A stretch of 64,000 nt of DNA from Pseudoips prasinana (Eukaryota; Arthropoda; Insecta; Lepidoptera; Nolidae). The stretch covers positions 1,984,001 through 2,048,000 of the forward strand of contig OX621255.1 of the NCBI GenBank assembly GCA_951640165.1. Reading direction: 5' to 3'. How positions within the stretch are numbered: the first letter of the stretch is position 1; each line of letters begins with the position of its first letter. Below the pieces are notes generated by a model. The model searched no databases. It was not told the origin of the DNA and saw only the letters and a program-made list of their open reading frames with translations. The position numbers and the translations under genes were made by a program. Below, piece after piece: positions 10,764 through 22,100 of this stretch.

Positions 10764-10985
10764 TACAGCCATATTCATATATCTACTTATATGAATATGG
10801 CTGTAATTATTCCTATATATCATGTTGAGCTGCTAGCCTTTTGAGCGCACAAAATATGTTTGAGGAAAGTAATGGAGTATTTTGTACGGTATTTATATTT
10901 TATGTGGCCATTGCTATTCTAATTGTATCTTTTTGTATCTTGATTATGTGTGCTCAATAAATATTATTTTCTTCTTCTTCTTCAA
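10764..10985 (+). repeat. Short palindrome and LINE tail
   Basis: 10764-10806 is a near-perfect palindrome (ttacagccatattcatata and its complement). 10840-10985 resembles a LINE 3' UTR and ends 'caataaatattattttc' with (ttc)n. Confidence 0.5.
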
Positions 10986-11275
10986 CGACTAGAGCCATAA
11001 AATCATAATGTCTAAGACATTCGTCTATCTTAGAAAATTGGAAACGTATACTAAACGGCTCATTGCTAGCGCCACTGGCAATATTTATTGTTATATCCTG
11101 AACCAGTTAGTTTTGGTTGCAACATTTGGCCGAGATACGATATACGCTATAGAAACAGTGATTGGAAACAGCTGATATTATCAGTACTCACAGCGTTCTT
11201 TACACTTCCTATACAAGTGGCATTAGCTCTTATATAAAGGACGTGAGATATGACGTTGTCGCCTGGGCATTACCT

Positions 11276-11590
11276 GACTGTCTCGTTGGTCTATCGGTAT
11301 CTGTTCAACCGCAGATGACGAGGTCCTGGGTTCAAATCTCTGGTGAGTACAAAAAGTGGTTTAGTATTTTTTTATTACAATTTCTCAGTATCAGCCCGGA
11401 GTCTGAGAGTTGGCGGTATTTTCAACCCCGTGCTTCGGAGAGCTCGTAAAGCCATCGGTCCTGTAACTGACTTCTTTTCAGTCGCTGATCGTCCTACTGG
11501 ACCCTGATGAGTGATGGATAAGATAATAACTCGTACTCGCTGTCCAGACACGCGGTGTCTGCATATTATCGTAGTGCGATAATTGCGCAA
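11276..11590 (+). repeat. SINE family Sn1 copy with tRNA-like head
   Basis: Head 'tctcgttggtctatcggta' (A box) and 'gaggtcctgggttcaaatct' (B box), then the Sn1 body (cagtatcagcccggagtctg; gccatcggtcctgtaactg). Confidence 0.8.
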
Positions 11591-11830
11591 CCCCTAAAAG
11601 CTACCCCTTAAAAGAAGTTCCACGTCAGTAACATGAGCGAGGTTCGAACGCTAAAGCGGTTGTTGCTATTTCTGCTTAGTCTTATGTGCTAGAAAGCTTG
11701 AGGTCCTTTTTTCCTCTATTGTCTGGAAAGCATTTAAACCTTCAAGGCTTTTGGAGGTAATCATAGTATTTCATCACAAGAAGTAGTTCCATGTTATATT
11801 TTGGCTGTGCATTGATGTTTGTCACGCTGG

Positions 11831-12080
11831 TTTATCATCATCATGTCGGCCAAATGACTGTCCACTGCTGGACAAAAATTATTTTTACTGTAGTAAAAAT
11901 GTATACTGTAGTTGTGTCCATAATTTGTAGGGATATGCCATAATCGCCACGCTTGGCAGACGGGTTGGCGATCGCAGTATGATGGTCATAGTACTCAGAG
12001 AGACGCTGCTGCCCGTTCTCTGGGAGAAATTCCCTCGGGATGACTTCGATGTATTCTGAGGTGATAATATACATAGCCGC
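11831..12080 (-). repeat. RTE-like LINE 3' end
   Basis: Has the dispersed signature (catcatcatgtcggccaaa, gtccactgctggac, 'cccgttctctgggagaaat') shared with 14570-14690, 16075-16215, 42950-43390, 49538-49680 and 58680-58905. On the minus strand it is the 3' end of the element. Confidence 0.65.
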
Positions 12081-12084
12081 CAAT

Positions 12085-12440
12085 CAAATTCAAAGTCAAA
12101 AATCATTTATTCCGTAAAAAAATTACATTTATGTGGAATCGTCATTGTTTTTTTACCCTACCGTGCAGCACATGACGTGGCAGCTACTGAGAAACACCGC
12201 CAGAAAACTCAGTAGGAATCCTTTTTTAAAATAAAATATACTTAACATTAATAACAATCATGTGTGTTGACTCAGATCAACTCAATCCCAAGCACTTTTG
12301 TTACTTAAATAATCTGAAATTTTGTAATATGCCCTGCTACACAATTTGGCTTTAATAATTCTTTTAAACTTATTCTTAGAAATTTCTCTAATATCATTGG
12401 GAAGTTTGTTATAGAATCTTATACATACAAGTATATGATA
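12085..12440 (-). repeat. LINE 3' fragment with RT C-terminus
   Basis: The minus strand encodes 'IRFYNKLPNDIREISKNKFK', the conserved end of CR1/Jockey-type ORF2, followed by a stop and a 3' UTR ending near 12085. The tail repeat 'caaagtc' is shared with the scrap at 22420-22480. Confidence 0.7.
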
Positions 12441-12499
12441 AAAAAAAAAAAAAAAAATATAAAAATGAAATAAAATTGTAGATTGATGAAATCAAATGT

Positions 12500-12685
12500 A
12501 TTATAATTATACTATATTATATATTAAAGTTACTACATTTAATACAAATTTATATTACATGGCTGAAATAAATCCTCCTCTCTCCTACTTTGCTGTGCCC
12601 GACAGGGTCCACGATGAACTTTTCACCTGTACTTACCACCTAGACATACATTGTGGAATGCAATAAAGAATTGAGTATTGAGTAC
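12500..12685 (+). repeat. LINE 3' tail
   Basis: Contains 'gacagggtccacgatgaac' and ends 'atgcaataaagaattgagt' with a repeated 'attgagt' unit; the same type of tail as the insertion at 4835-5046. Confidence 0.5.
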
Positions 12686-12689
12686 ATAC

Positions 12690-13375
12690 AGCAACACATC
12701 AGTTTTTTTATCAGCAGGCTGATTATTCCAACATATTCTGTTGCTACTCAATAATTTTACAAAGCCAAATTTATCCATTTAATAAAAATATCTCATACGG
12801 CCACATTCCGATCAAAAACTTGTTATTACACTCGAAAAGTGTATCGGTAAAAGTGAGTGCTACCGGTCAAGGCCGTTGGCCGGTCGAGATGCACAGAGTA
12901 ACATTATCACAACGTGTTACGTTAACTTTTGGAACAAGCAAATAGCCACCTCAAATTGAGAATGATAGGGTTGAGATTTTATTGTTTAAAAACATAGTGA
13001 TATAAAATTATATTGTATACGTGGATTGGAACTGATTTGAAATGCACTGATTAATATTAAGTACCCGGGTGGCCCAGATCAGCTCGTTTTGGTCGTACAC
13101 AACTCACGAAAACGAGATTTCCTAAACTTGAGACCTAGTCATATCGATCTTAAGTCCTTGACACCTCCAGTAAAATTTAAAAACATAAGGGTTTATCCAC
13201 ATCACGATAACATATTTTAACTGCACGTTTGGTTAAGTGATATATTATGAAAATTTACGGCTAATTATAATAATATATTGGGATCCTAGGACAACCACCT
13301 AGGGCACGGATTTCCTCTGCCATGACAAAAACAGGTCTGCAAGGTATTCTGCTGTTTGAAAATATTGAGCTGAGT
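12690..13375. other. Unassigned
   Basis: No exon or repeat family recognised. Confidence 0.35.
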
Positions 13376-13379
13376 GTAG

Positions 13380-13754
13380 CTAAGCAGATTTCTGTACTTC
13401 TATATTGATTTCAAAGTAACATTTGTTTGTTCCGGTGATTATTCCTCCGTGGCATGTCCAAATTTTGGCCTTTGCGTCTGTTACAGACGATTTACGGCGC
13501 ATTGTCTGAGAGACATTTCTTATGGTGGCTAAACAAACCGATGCGAGAGACATAGCTTGCCTGACAAGAGAAGTTTGCGGTGGTTGGTGCCGAGCCGCTT
13601 TCATGTCGCTTCTGTCTCTGGCTTCATCACAGATCTTACGACCCTCCACTACACGTTTGCGCCATTCAACTCTATTTTCAGCGAGCTTTTGCCAGCTACA
13701 GTGGTAAATTTTAAAAGCGTCCATATCCTGCTTTGTGCAGTCTTTAATATACAA
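13380..13754 (-). pseudogene. RTE-type LINE fragment, ORF2 C-terminus
   Basis: The minus strand encodes 'DMDAFKIYHCSWQKLAENR' then 'VEWRKRVVEGR', the pattern that closes RTE-clade ORF2 proteins (a Asp-Met ... Ala-x-Asn/Asp-Arg-x-x-Trp-Arg stretch). No RT domain is attached. A 54-bp piece (13474-13527) recurs as a small insertion at 4661-4714. Confidence 0.6.
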
Positions 13755-13900
13755 TATTATGAATTCAGATCTCTCACGAATATGGTCACTACCACTGTGT
13801 CAAATTTTAAAGTGATCGGATCAGCCGTTCAGGAGGAATACGATCAAGATCGAACTACATGAGTCGCCATAGAAAGAGCTTCGTTTGCACCCAGCTCAAA
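13755..13900 (+). repeat. Dispersed repeat shared with 22965-23110
   Basis: Both copies contain 'ccactgtgtcaaatttt'-type and 'aactacatgagtcgc'-type blocks followed by 'gagcttcgttt'. The family is unknown to me. Confidence 0.55.
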
Positions 13901-13907
13901 AAACAAA

Positions 13908-14054
13908 AACTTGAGAGGTATCAAGGGACACCCGGATGGAACAAAGTTATTTTTTATTATGTACAAAAAACCTGTATACACTCAACAAAAATAATCGTCG
14001 CGACACCACACTGTTCAATGCGAAATAGAACCGAAAATATGTGGCTTGCTTTCT

Positions 14055-14096
<42 letters not shown>

Positions 14097-14221
14097 AACA
14101 TGCACACGCCGCACGGCTTACAGTAGCTTACTATAGCAAAAAGTGTCGTTACAACTTTTCGCCTTAATTTTTTCCGTCTAGCCCCCTTGCGCAACGCGCG
14201 ATAAGGAACTTCGTTCCAATA
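13908..14221 (+). repeat. Dispersed repeat family R, copy 2
   Basis: Close match to 6364-6662, with a longer pure (ga)n microsatellite at about 14060-14091. Confidence 0.75.
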
Positions 14222-14224
14222 AAC

Positions 14225-15000
14225 AAAGACCAAGAGGCAATAAAAATAAGAAATAAAATAATGTTTTAATAATAAAACAACGCAACATATAATTAAATCT
14301 TGTTTTTCCTATAATTCCTGTAATTTTCCCATTGTATTCTTAGAAGAATTCAACTAGTTTATGGAAATCACTGTTAAAGTCGTAAACGGTCGGTAGGTGA
14401 TATCATGTTGAGTCGATAGTGGTGATGCTAAAATTATTGATGATCACATATTTATAAGTTCTAACCACTTACTGAGAATCGTAAAGATAACATGTTTACT
14501 TGATTGTTAAATGATGTTCAGTTAGGTGATTAATTTTCTTTGCGTTTCAATGAACAACCACATCATGATTATCATCATCATCATGTAAGCTGATTAATGT
14601 CCACTGCTGGACAAGAGGCTCCTCCAAGAGTGGGGAAATATGCCAGTATTGCCACGCTTAGCAGCAGGTTGGCGTTGCCATCGATTTGCCTAAAATGACG
14701 TCAGTCTGAACCAAAGATTTGGAAGTATCAATATCCGAATTTGGACCGATTTTTCATAAATCATTTTTACATAAATCCATCGATTCGGTTAATAACCTCT
14801 TTCTACTCGTGCCAACTAGTAGCTCCAGTCGTAATCCGAAATAGAATACAGTCCGAGTTTTCTCGATCTGTATTTTCACGGATTCGGATAAGTCGTAGTG
14901 CGAAATCACTCTTGCTCTCATGGTCCCATGACTACCAGTTAACATGAGCACAAAAAGGTTAGAGTTAGGGATCGACGGCTTTATTTGCTTTCCCAGTTAT
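14225..15000. other. Mostly unassigned; RTE-like 3' end at 14570-14690
   Basis: 14570-14690 carries 'atgtccactgctggacaag' and the associated RTE-like 3' blocks. The rest has no recognised feature. Confidence 0.45.
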
Positions 15001-15004
15001 TAGA

Positions 15005-15310
15005 GAGGGTCTAGGGTCATTTTGTTAATTCACACTGCCCGTTTATACACTTACATAAACGCAGCATTATTTTCTCAATTATGTTAATTTTTTACAGCTG
15101 ACTGCCTAACTCATTTAGTTCTATTTTTATTTTAATATTTATTCCCACCATAGGGAGGAAAGCAATTACTATGAGTCTTTACCGCTCAAAGGTCAAAAGT
15201 AGCATCTCTCTCGCTACTCTGAACAAATTACCACTACTTTCGGAGTATGAGAAATGAAAAAATAGTTTTGACTTCTGTCGGCAGTCCCAAAAGACTGCCC
15301 CGCATGCTGT
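15005..15310. repeat. Dispersed repeat family S, copy 1
   Basis: Inverted relative to 21495-21750: shared blocks include the (here/there) 'agtcccaaaagactgcccc' end, the 'agtatgagaaatgaaaaaat' region and 'ttcacactgcccgtttata'. It has no coding capacity. Confidence 0.65.
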
Positions 15311-15462
15311 TTTTAAATTTGAAATGAAGACCTAGTATGCATAGTTGAACGCTCGCACAAAGTACACATTAACGACTCTTTAAATAACTCAATAAATTGT
15401 ATAATTTGGCGGCTCTTCGCCCGCGAAAGGTCACACGAACTGGTCGAGCCGGATAGAGTAGA

Positions 15463-15823
15463 AAATAGTTACTTCAGAATTGTTTACTGAATCGATTTAT
15501 ATCATTTTTAATATAGGTAATTTTTTATTCCAAAATTATGAAAACTACAGAAATTATTATTGTTGTACAGTCAAAACGAATTGAAATGGACCGTAAGTCA
15601 AAGTAATAAGACTTTTCAAATCACAGTTTTATTTGTATTCATACAAATTCCATCATACAATACAAAATAAAGAAAAATAAACTTTATTCCAAGAAACTAA
15701 TTTGGTAAATAACAATGCATATACGTGTTAAATAAAAAATTCAGTGTATGTATTATGATAACAACATAATATTCTAATTGGGGTGTTTGAGGGTGTGCGT
15801 TAATTATGTTACATGTTGTATAT
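15463..15823. repeat. Repeat family T, copy lacking one end
   Basis: About 350 bp inverted relative to 35083-35480. Its right end 'gtgcgttaattatgttacat' matches a terminal repeat of the other copy; the left terminal repeat is missing. Confidence 0.7.
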
Positions 15824-16074
15824 TGCTTCGGTGTTCCTTTTTCCATCAGCACTGCGCCTTAATTATCTTTGGACGTGACAGCTAGTAGTATCATGAGGGT
15901 GTAGGGTATAGAGAGTGCATATCTGTTTGTCCACACATTTGTGTCCTTTAATATGTCCCGCACAAATGGTTTTTACCGGAAATCGATCAAAAAGGACATT
16001 ATTGTTACCCAAAATAAAATTAGTGACCGAAACCTTTTTCGTTATCTTAATAATAAATTAATGCTTTTAAACTT

Positions 16075-16215
16075 CATCGTCATCATATCAGCCGAAAGAC
16101 GTCCACTGCTGGACAAAGGCCTCCCCCAAAGATCTCCACAATTACCGGTCTTGCGCTATTCTCGTCCAGCAGTTTCGACCCGCACAAAATCATCGGTCCA
16201 TCTTGAAGGGGGCCT
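16075..16215 (-). repeat. RTE-like LINE 3' end
   Basis: 'catatcagccgaaagacgtc' followed by 'cactgctggacaaaggcctc', the clearest copy of this dispersed 3' end; the element reads on the minus strand. Confidence 0.7.
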
Positions 16216-16529
16216 GCCCACGCTGCGTCTTCAAGTTCGTGGTCGCCACTCGACTTTTATACTTAATATTCCTCAAAGATTTATGTATATATAATACAGT
16301 AATAAATAAAATAAAATAGCGTTAATTGCTGATTCCTTACAACTCACATAACGCGTTATAATGTTTGCAAACTCACTAAAACAAAAATTCATGTTATATA
16401 TTCTATAATACTATTAAGCATTATCGGCAACTTGATATGTATTTGGATCAGCTTGTCCATTGACAAAAGCCTCCTCTTAAGATTTCCACGTATTTCTGTA
16501 TCTTGCTATACGGGTCCATACCTATAATA

Positions 16530-16576
16530 ATGTCCTCCTAGCCGAATTTCGGCCACGGCGGCCTGTCTCAACAGAG
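16530..16576 (-). repeat. SINE Sn1, 3' part of a split copy
   Basis: 'cctagccgaatttcggccac' then 'ggcggcctgtctcaacagag' equals the end block of Sn1 (compare 49180-49215). It stops where the LINE at 16577 begins; the remainder is at 18594-18910. Confidence 0.8.
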
Positions 16577-18593
16577 AAGAAGAAGAAGTACACTTTATTG
16601 CAAAAATAAGTAAAACATAACAATGGTTACAAACAAGGACATAAACTTATTATGCAATTGGCGGCCTTATCGCTAAAAGCGATCTCTTCCAGGCAACCAT
16701 TGTGCGTTGAATGGACCAGAATTGAAAATAACCTGATGAAGGTAGCAGAAGATGTACTAATTGCAATTAGAAGTTTATTTTAATTATTAAGAATTAATCT
16801 AAATTAATCTAATATTACGTACGAATACGTAACTAGAGTCATACGACTATACATATACATAAATAGATACAAACATAGATACATACATATAAATAGATAG
16901 ATATATACATATTTATAAATATATTTACAAATATAAGTGTAAGGATATCATTTCACAATAGGAAAGCAGTATATTTATTGCCTAGTAGATATCGTCAAAT
17001 AGTGCTGTTTCACCATATTTTTAATTACATGCTGTGATTGAGCGCAACTGATCTGTATTGGCAGCGCATTCCATAAGCGCACAGCTTGTACACTGAAGGA
17101 TTTGTCGGTGAAATTAGTGGAATGCGCTGGCATTTTGAGTCGTAAGTTTTCTGAAGACCGCAAGAGTCTCAAATGAGTTGAGTGAAGAAACTTGAAACGT
17201 TCCTTGAGATAGAGAGGAGTAGCGGGATTGAACAGAATACTGTATAGAAGCGTGACAATGTGAGTATTCCGACGAAGTCTTATGGGCAGCCACTTGAGTT
17301 TAGTGCGAAATTCAGAGACGTGAGCATATTTACGCAAACCAAATATGAATCGTATACAAAAGTTTTGAAGTCGCTCAAGTTTATCGAGTTGGTCCTCCGT
17401 GACATCAAGATAACTGGTATCACCATAGTCAAGGATAGGGAGAAGCAAGGACTGCGCAAGTGCAATTTTGGTAGCAGTAGGGAGAAAATTTCGTAGGCGT
17501 CTTAGGGAACTAGCAGAAGCAAACATCTTTCTGCTAACTTCTTGTATTTGTGGACCCCAGGAAAGAGTCTTGTCTATATAAATACCTAAATTCTTCACCT
17601 TGTCAGTATAAGGTATCACAGTATCGTTGAAAACGACATGGGGAATTTGGGACCAATCAACATTAGTAATTTTCCGAGAGCTGCCTACAACAATGACTTG
17701 ACACTTTTCTGGATTAACATTGATACCATATCTCATGCTCCACTTACTTATATGAGATAAGTCTTTGTTAATGACATTAATGGCTTCCGATAGCTTGTCA
17801 AAAGGTGTTTGGGTGTATATTTGAAGATCATCCGCGTAAAGGTGGTAGGCTGAAATAAGTTGGTCAGAAATAGCATTAATAAATATAGCGAAAAGCAAAG
17901 ATGATAAAACGCCACCCTGTGGTACACCAGCAGTAGTATCACACCAAGAAGAGAAAGAGTCTTCTATGCCCGCTGCCGACGTCCAAACAGGTAACTGCGA
18001 AACCAGTCAATTAGCGTTGGAGATATGTTAATAGAGCGTAAAATGGCCAAAAGGATGTCAAAATCTACCGTGTTAAAGGCATTGCTGAAGTCCAACAATG
18101 TAAGCACTGTCATTTTGCCATTTTCCATGCCTGTCCTGATATCTTCCGTAACATTGATCAAGGCTGTGGTCGTACTGTGACCTGGACGAAAACCGGATAG
18201 GTAAGGATTGAGGAGATTGTTCTTGCGTAGGAACACACTGAGTTGGTTATGGATGAGTCGCTCAAGAACTTTGGATAGAAAAGGAAGTATAGATATTGGA
18301 CGGTACTGGGAAATTGAAGTGGGATGGGATTTCTTTGGCAAAGGAATGATATGTGCGTTTTTCCACAAGGATGGAAAGACACCACTAGAAATGGAAAAAT
18401 TGAGGATATGGCAGATAATGGGAAGGATTTCGTCAAGGATAGGTAGGATCATGTTACGGCTAATACAGTCGCTACCAATAGCATTAGATGCTATTGACAA
18501 TACGCTCGTCTTAACATCACAAGCAGAGAATTGACTAAAGACAAAATGTGGAAAGTTGGGAGCCGGGAAAGATGATAAATAGTTGATTGTGGA
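16577..18593 (-). mobile_element. CR1/Jockey-like LINE, 5'-truncated, inside a SINE
   Basis: The minus strand encodes a reverse transcriptase. 18500-17964 holds the fingers/palm start (SQYRPISILPFLSKVLERLI, then 'GFRPGHSTTTAL' and 'DFSNAFNTVDFD'). A frame break follows near 17960. 17898-16975 then holds the YADD active-site motif (LYADDLQIY) and the C-terminal region ending near 'FSVQAVRLWNALP'. The 3' UTR runs down to 16577 and ends 'gcaataaagtgtacttcttc' with (ttc)n, as CR1-type elements do. The 5' half of the element, including any ORF1 and endonuclease, is absent. It lies precisely between two halves of an Sn1 SINE, so it inserted later than that SINE. The frame break and missing 5' end mean it cannot be active. 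Confidence 0.9.
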
Positions 18594-18910
18594 GGATTAG
18601 CCATCTGCGCGGGACATATTATAGTGCTCAAGTGTATGCGCAAACAAAGGGGCACTTTCTATTCCATCACTCTCATGATTCAATGGGACGACTAGCGACA
18701 CGACCGGAAAGAGGTCAGATAGAGGACTGACGGTTTACGTTCTCTCAGAGGCACGGGGGTAATACCGCCAACTTCCAGGCTTCGGGCTGATAATGAGAAA
18801 TTTCTTTTTACGGAAAAATCCCAAAATCACTTTTGACCTGACCCGGGATTTGAACCCAGGACCTCATCTTCTGCGGTTGAACAAGCTACCGCTAGACCAA
18901 CGAGGCAGTC
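18594..18910 (-). repeat. SINE Sn1, 5' part of a split copy
   Basis: Begins 'ttagccatctgcgcgggac' (the point where the LINE entered) and ends with the reversed head: 'gggatttgaacccaggacct' (B box complement) and 'ccgctagaccaacgaggcag' (A box complement). Confidence 0.85.
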
Positions 18911-18985
18911 TAAAGAAGTCTTCAGATAGGTTAATATAATTATTAGAAACACGAGATGTTTTACTATAATTATCTTTTGTTCCAG

Positions 18986-19172
18986 ATGCTGTGCCCCACG
19001 CTATTCCTAGCGTCCCTGGCTCTCGTGGCCGCTGACGTGGCCCACCTAAACCTGGAGACGACACCCGAGCCGCCACCGAAGCCCTACGTGTTCTCATACA
19101 GCGCGGGCAGGTACCCGGGACATACGGACCGACAACACACTGAGGTCAGCGATGGCAGTGGAGTTGTCAAAG
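18986..19172 (+). CDS. Cuticular protein exon: signal peptide and start of RR domain
   Basis: Acceptor AG at 18984-18985 after a pyrimidine tract; donor in 'aaag|gtaattc' at 19173. Ends in phase 1 after Lys of 'GVVK'. Confidence 0.92.
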
Positions 19173-22100
19173 GTAATTCAAAGAGCACTTATATGTAAAC
19201 TTATTACATATAAAAAAAATGAAACCAATTTGATAGTACTCTAAAACTTTAAAAGTACATACGCCAGCCACATAGAGCTGATTGACCCCAATCTATCAAA
19301 TTTATTTGATAGATTTTCAACTTTATCATATAAGCATAAGGTTCACTTTCAATTGGGGAAATTTGACAGATTGGGGTAGGTTGATGTGCTGGCGTCTGTA
19401 CATTACTATCTATACATATAATAAAATCGTAGGAAAGTCAAAACTGTACATTGAATATTTTTTTAAAAGGATACTTGGGGCGTGATGTACAATCGATATC
19501 GAAGCCAAAAATATAGTTATTAGAATTTGTGTCTGTTTATCTGTTTGTCTGTATGTATGTCCGGCTTAAACTCAAAAAGTACAGCATGAAATTTCTTCAA
19601 ATTTGGCATGAATATTACTAAGAGGTCGGATCAACATATAGACTGCATATTATAACGCTATCACATACGGGGGAGGAGCTATGATACTTTATAAAATTTA
19701 ACGCGGGTAAAACCGCGGGGCACAACTAGTTTTAAATAAAATGAACGTTTATGAAGTAACAAACATTAAAAAAATATGTAAATATGCACTATTAAAAAAA
19801 GTGTTTTGTATATGGGTCCCGCTTTATATCATAAATTACCGGATAAACTTAAAGACGAACCGATGACAAAATTCAAGCGCAAAGTCATGCAATTACAAAT
19901 TGAATAATGTTACTACTAACATGATTCTTACAAGCGCAATATCTGGGAAATAGTGGGTCTTAGAGAAAAAATCATTGAGACCATGTTTATAGAAAATGTT
20001 AAGATCTACAACTTTGCTCGGAGGTACTTTTTCGATAAAACTTACCGTTTTCGAGAAAAATCCAAAAAACCTAAAATTTTGACCTTGGGCCACGAATAAG
20101 TCCCTAAGCTCACATGGGACTGATGGGGACTTTTGACACTTTATTCCTTGTGGTAAACCTAAGGTCTCTACGAAGATTTGGCTCCGTCGGAATTTTCTTT
20201 ATTTCAATTGTCTAAAATGACCGGACTACTACTAAATTACAGATTTTTTAAATGATAATTTATTATTTACTATATGATTATTTAATTATTATTGACATTT
20301 TAAATTAACCAATAATGTAAATTATGTATACCGACGTAAATATTATAATACTTTGTAACACTATTTGACATTGTATATCTGACATATTAATTATTCCATT
20401 TATTTCATTCATGGACTATTTTAGGTACTATTTAACTTAAATAATCTTGACATTAATTGCAATTTTTAATGTTAGTTATTATTGTTAGGTATTAATTATA
20501 TTCATTACCTTATTTTGCATGCTTTTTTGGCAGAATGTATAGGATCGTAATAATAACTGCTTACAAGGCTTACAAGTCCTTAAGATTCGTACTTCGCTGT
20601 TCAGAGGAATTTAAAAAGCCCTCGACTACCTTGCTATTGTATACCAGCTACGTCAGGAACAAATTAGAATACTGCAGCACTGCTTGGAACCCGATGTATC
20701 AAGTCCATGCCGAGAAAATAGAGAAAATTCAAAAGAAATTAACCTTATGGGTTAATTTCTTTTGAATTTTCTCTATTTTCTCTAGCATTCCGGGATATGA
20801 CAGCTAAAAACCGTTCGGTCTTACGATGAACGACGAAAACATTTCAATCTGCTTTCTCTAAAATCTCCTCGTTTGGTTGTCGACATGTGTTTCCTTACAA
20901 TCTGCTAAACAATAAGATGGAATGTCCGGATTTAATTAACATGATCAGTATCATGTACCAAATAGACTTCCGGATCATCCTCGGGCATAGCTTAGAGTCC
21001 CTCGTAGAACCAACCTTGGCCAACACTCTCCGATTGTGAGACTGTCAGTCGAATACAATCAAGTGTCAACATCCGTGGAAGGCATAGATATATATTTTAA
21101 CTCGCTTAGCCGATTTAAACGCTTTTTGAAAACTCATTTGAGCACGTAATGTCTCAATCAGTTTTATTTGTAGATTTGTTTGTATTTTTTTCAATATTTT
21201 ATTTAATTCAAAATTGATTTTTAGTATTTTAGTGTGTGCATGGTGCATGCTTTAGATTAATATTTAGGTTATATTTTTATTCATTTAATTTAATTACCTT
21301 AATTTATTGCGTTTCATAAATGTATTCTTAAATTATGTCTGTTCAAAACAATTTGCATGCTGTGATCACCTATAATTAAAGATGCATAGGAACTGAGTAC
21401 TTATAGTTATAAGCTAAGCTAAGCCTTTTGTAATCTTGTAAATGTCTATGTACCTACTTGCCTACATTCTTAGCAAATAAAATATTGATTGATGGATGCG
21501 GGGCAGTCATTGACGACTGCCGATAGAAGTGAAAACTATTTTTAAATTCTCATTCTCGTAGTGTTTTTGGATCCGAGTAGCGAGTCGATGATGCTATTTG
21601 GGCAGTAAAGATTCATAGTAATTTCTTCCCTCCTATAGTGGGAAAATATAGAACTAAATTTAGTTAGGTATTCGGCTGTAAAATATCTAACATAATTAAG
21701 AAAAAAATGCAGCGGTCATGTTATTGTATAAACAGCCAGTGTGAATAAAAGAAGACCTTCCATCTTACGAATATCCTATCAGGTCACGTCATGTCCTGAG
21801 GCAAGTTTAACATACATATTTTAACCATCCCAAAACAGTGCACAACGCCGCTAAAGATCTTTACTCTTGATGATTTGACCTCCTCCTTTTTCTGGAGTTT
21901 GTTAAAAAATGTTAAACCCGCATCAGGACATGTGACCTGGTCGGATATTCGTAAGACGGAGGATCATTTTTTATTCAAAACACCTCTCTCAGATCGCACC
22001 CTAAGACATGCCCCTTTATTTTACTGCTAGGTGTTTGATCCAGTGTAGCAATAATTCCGTTTAAGACCTGTATAAAATAGTTTCAAATATACCTTTTGAT

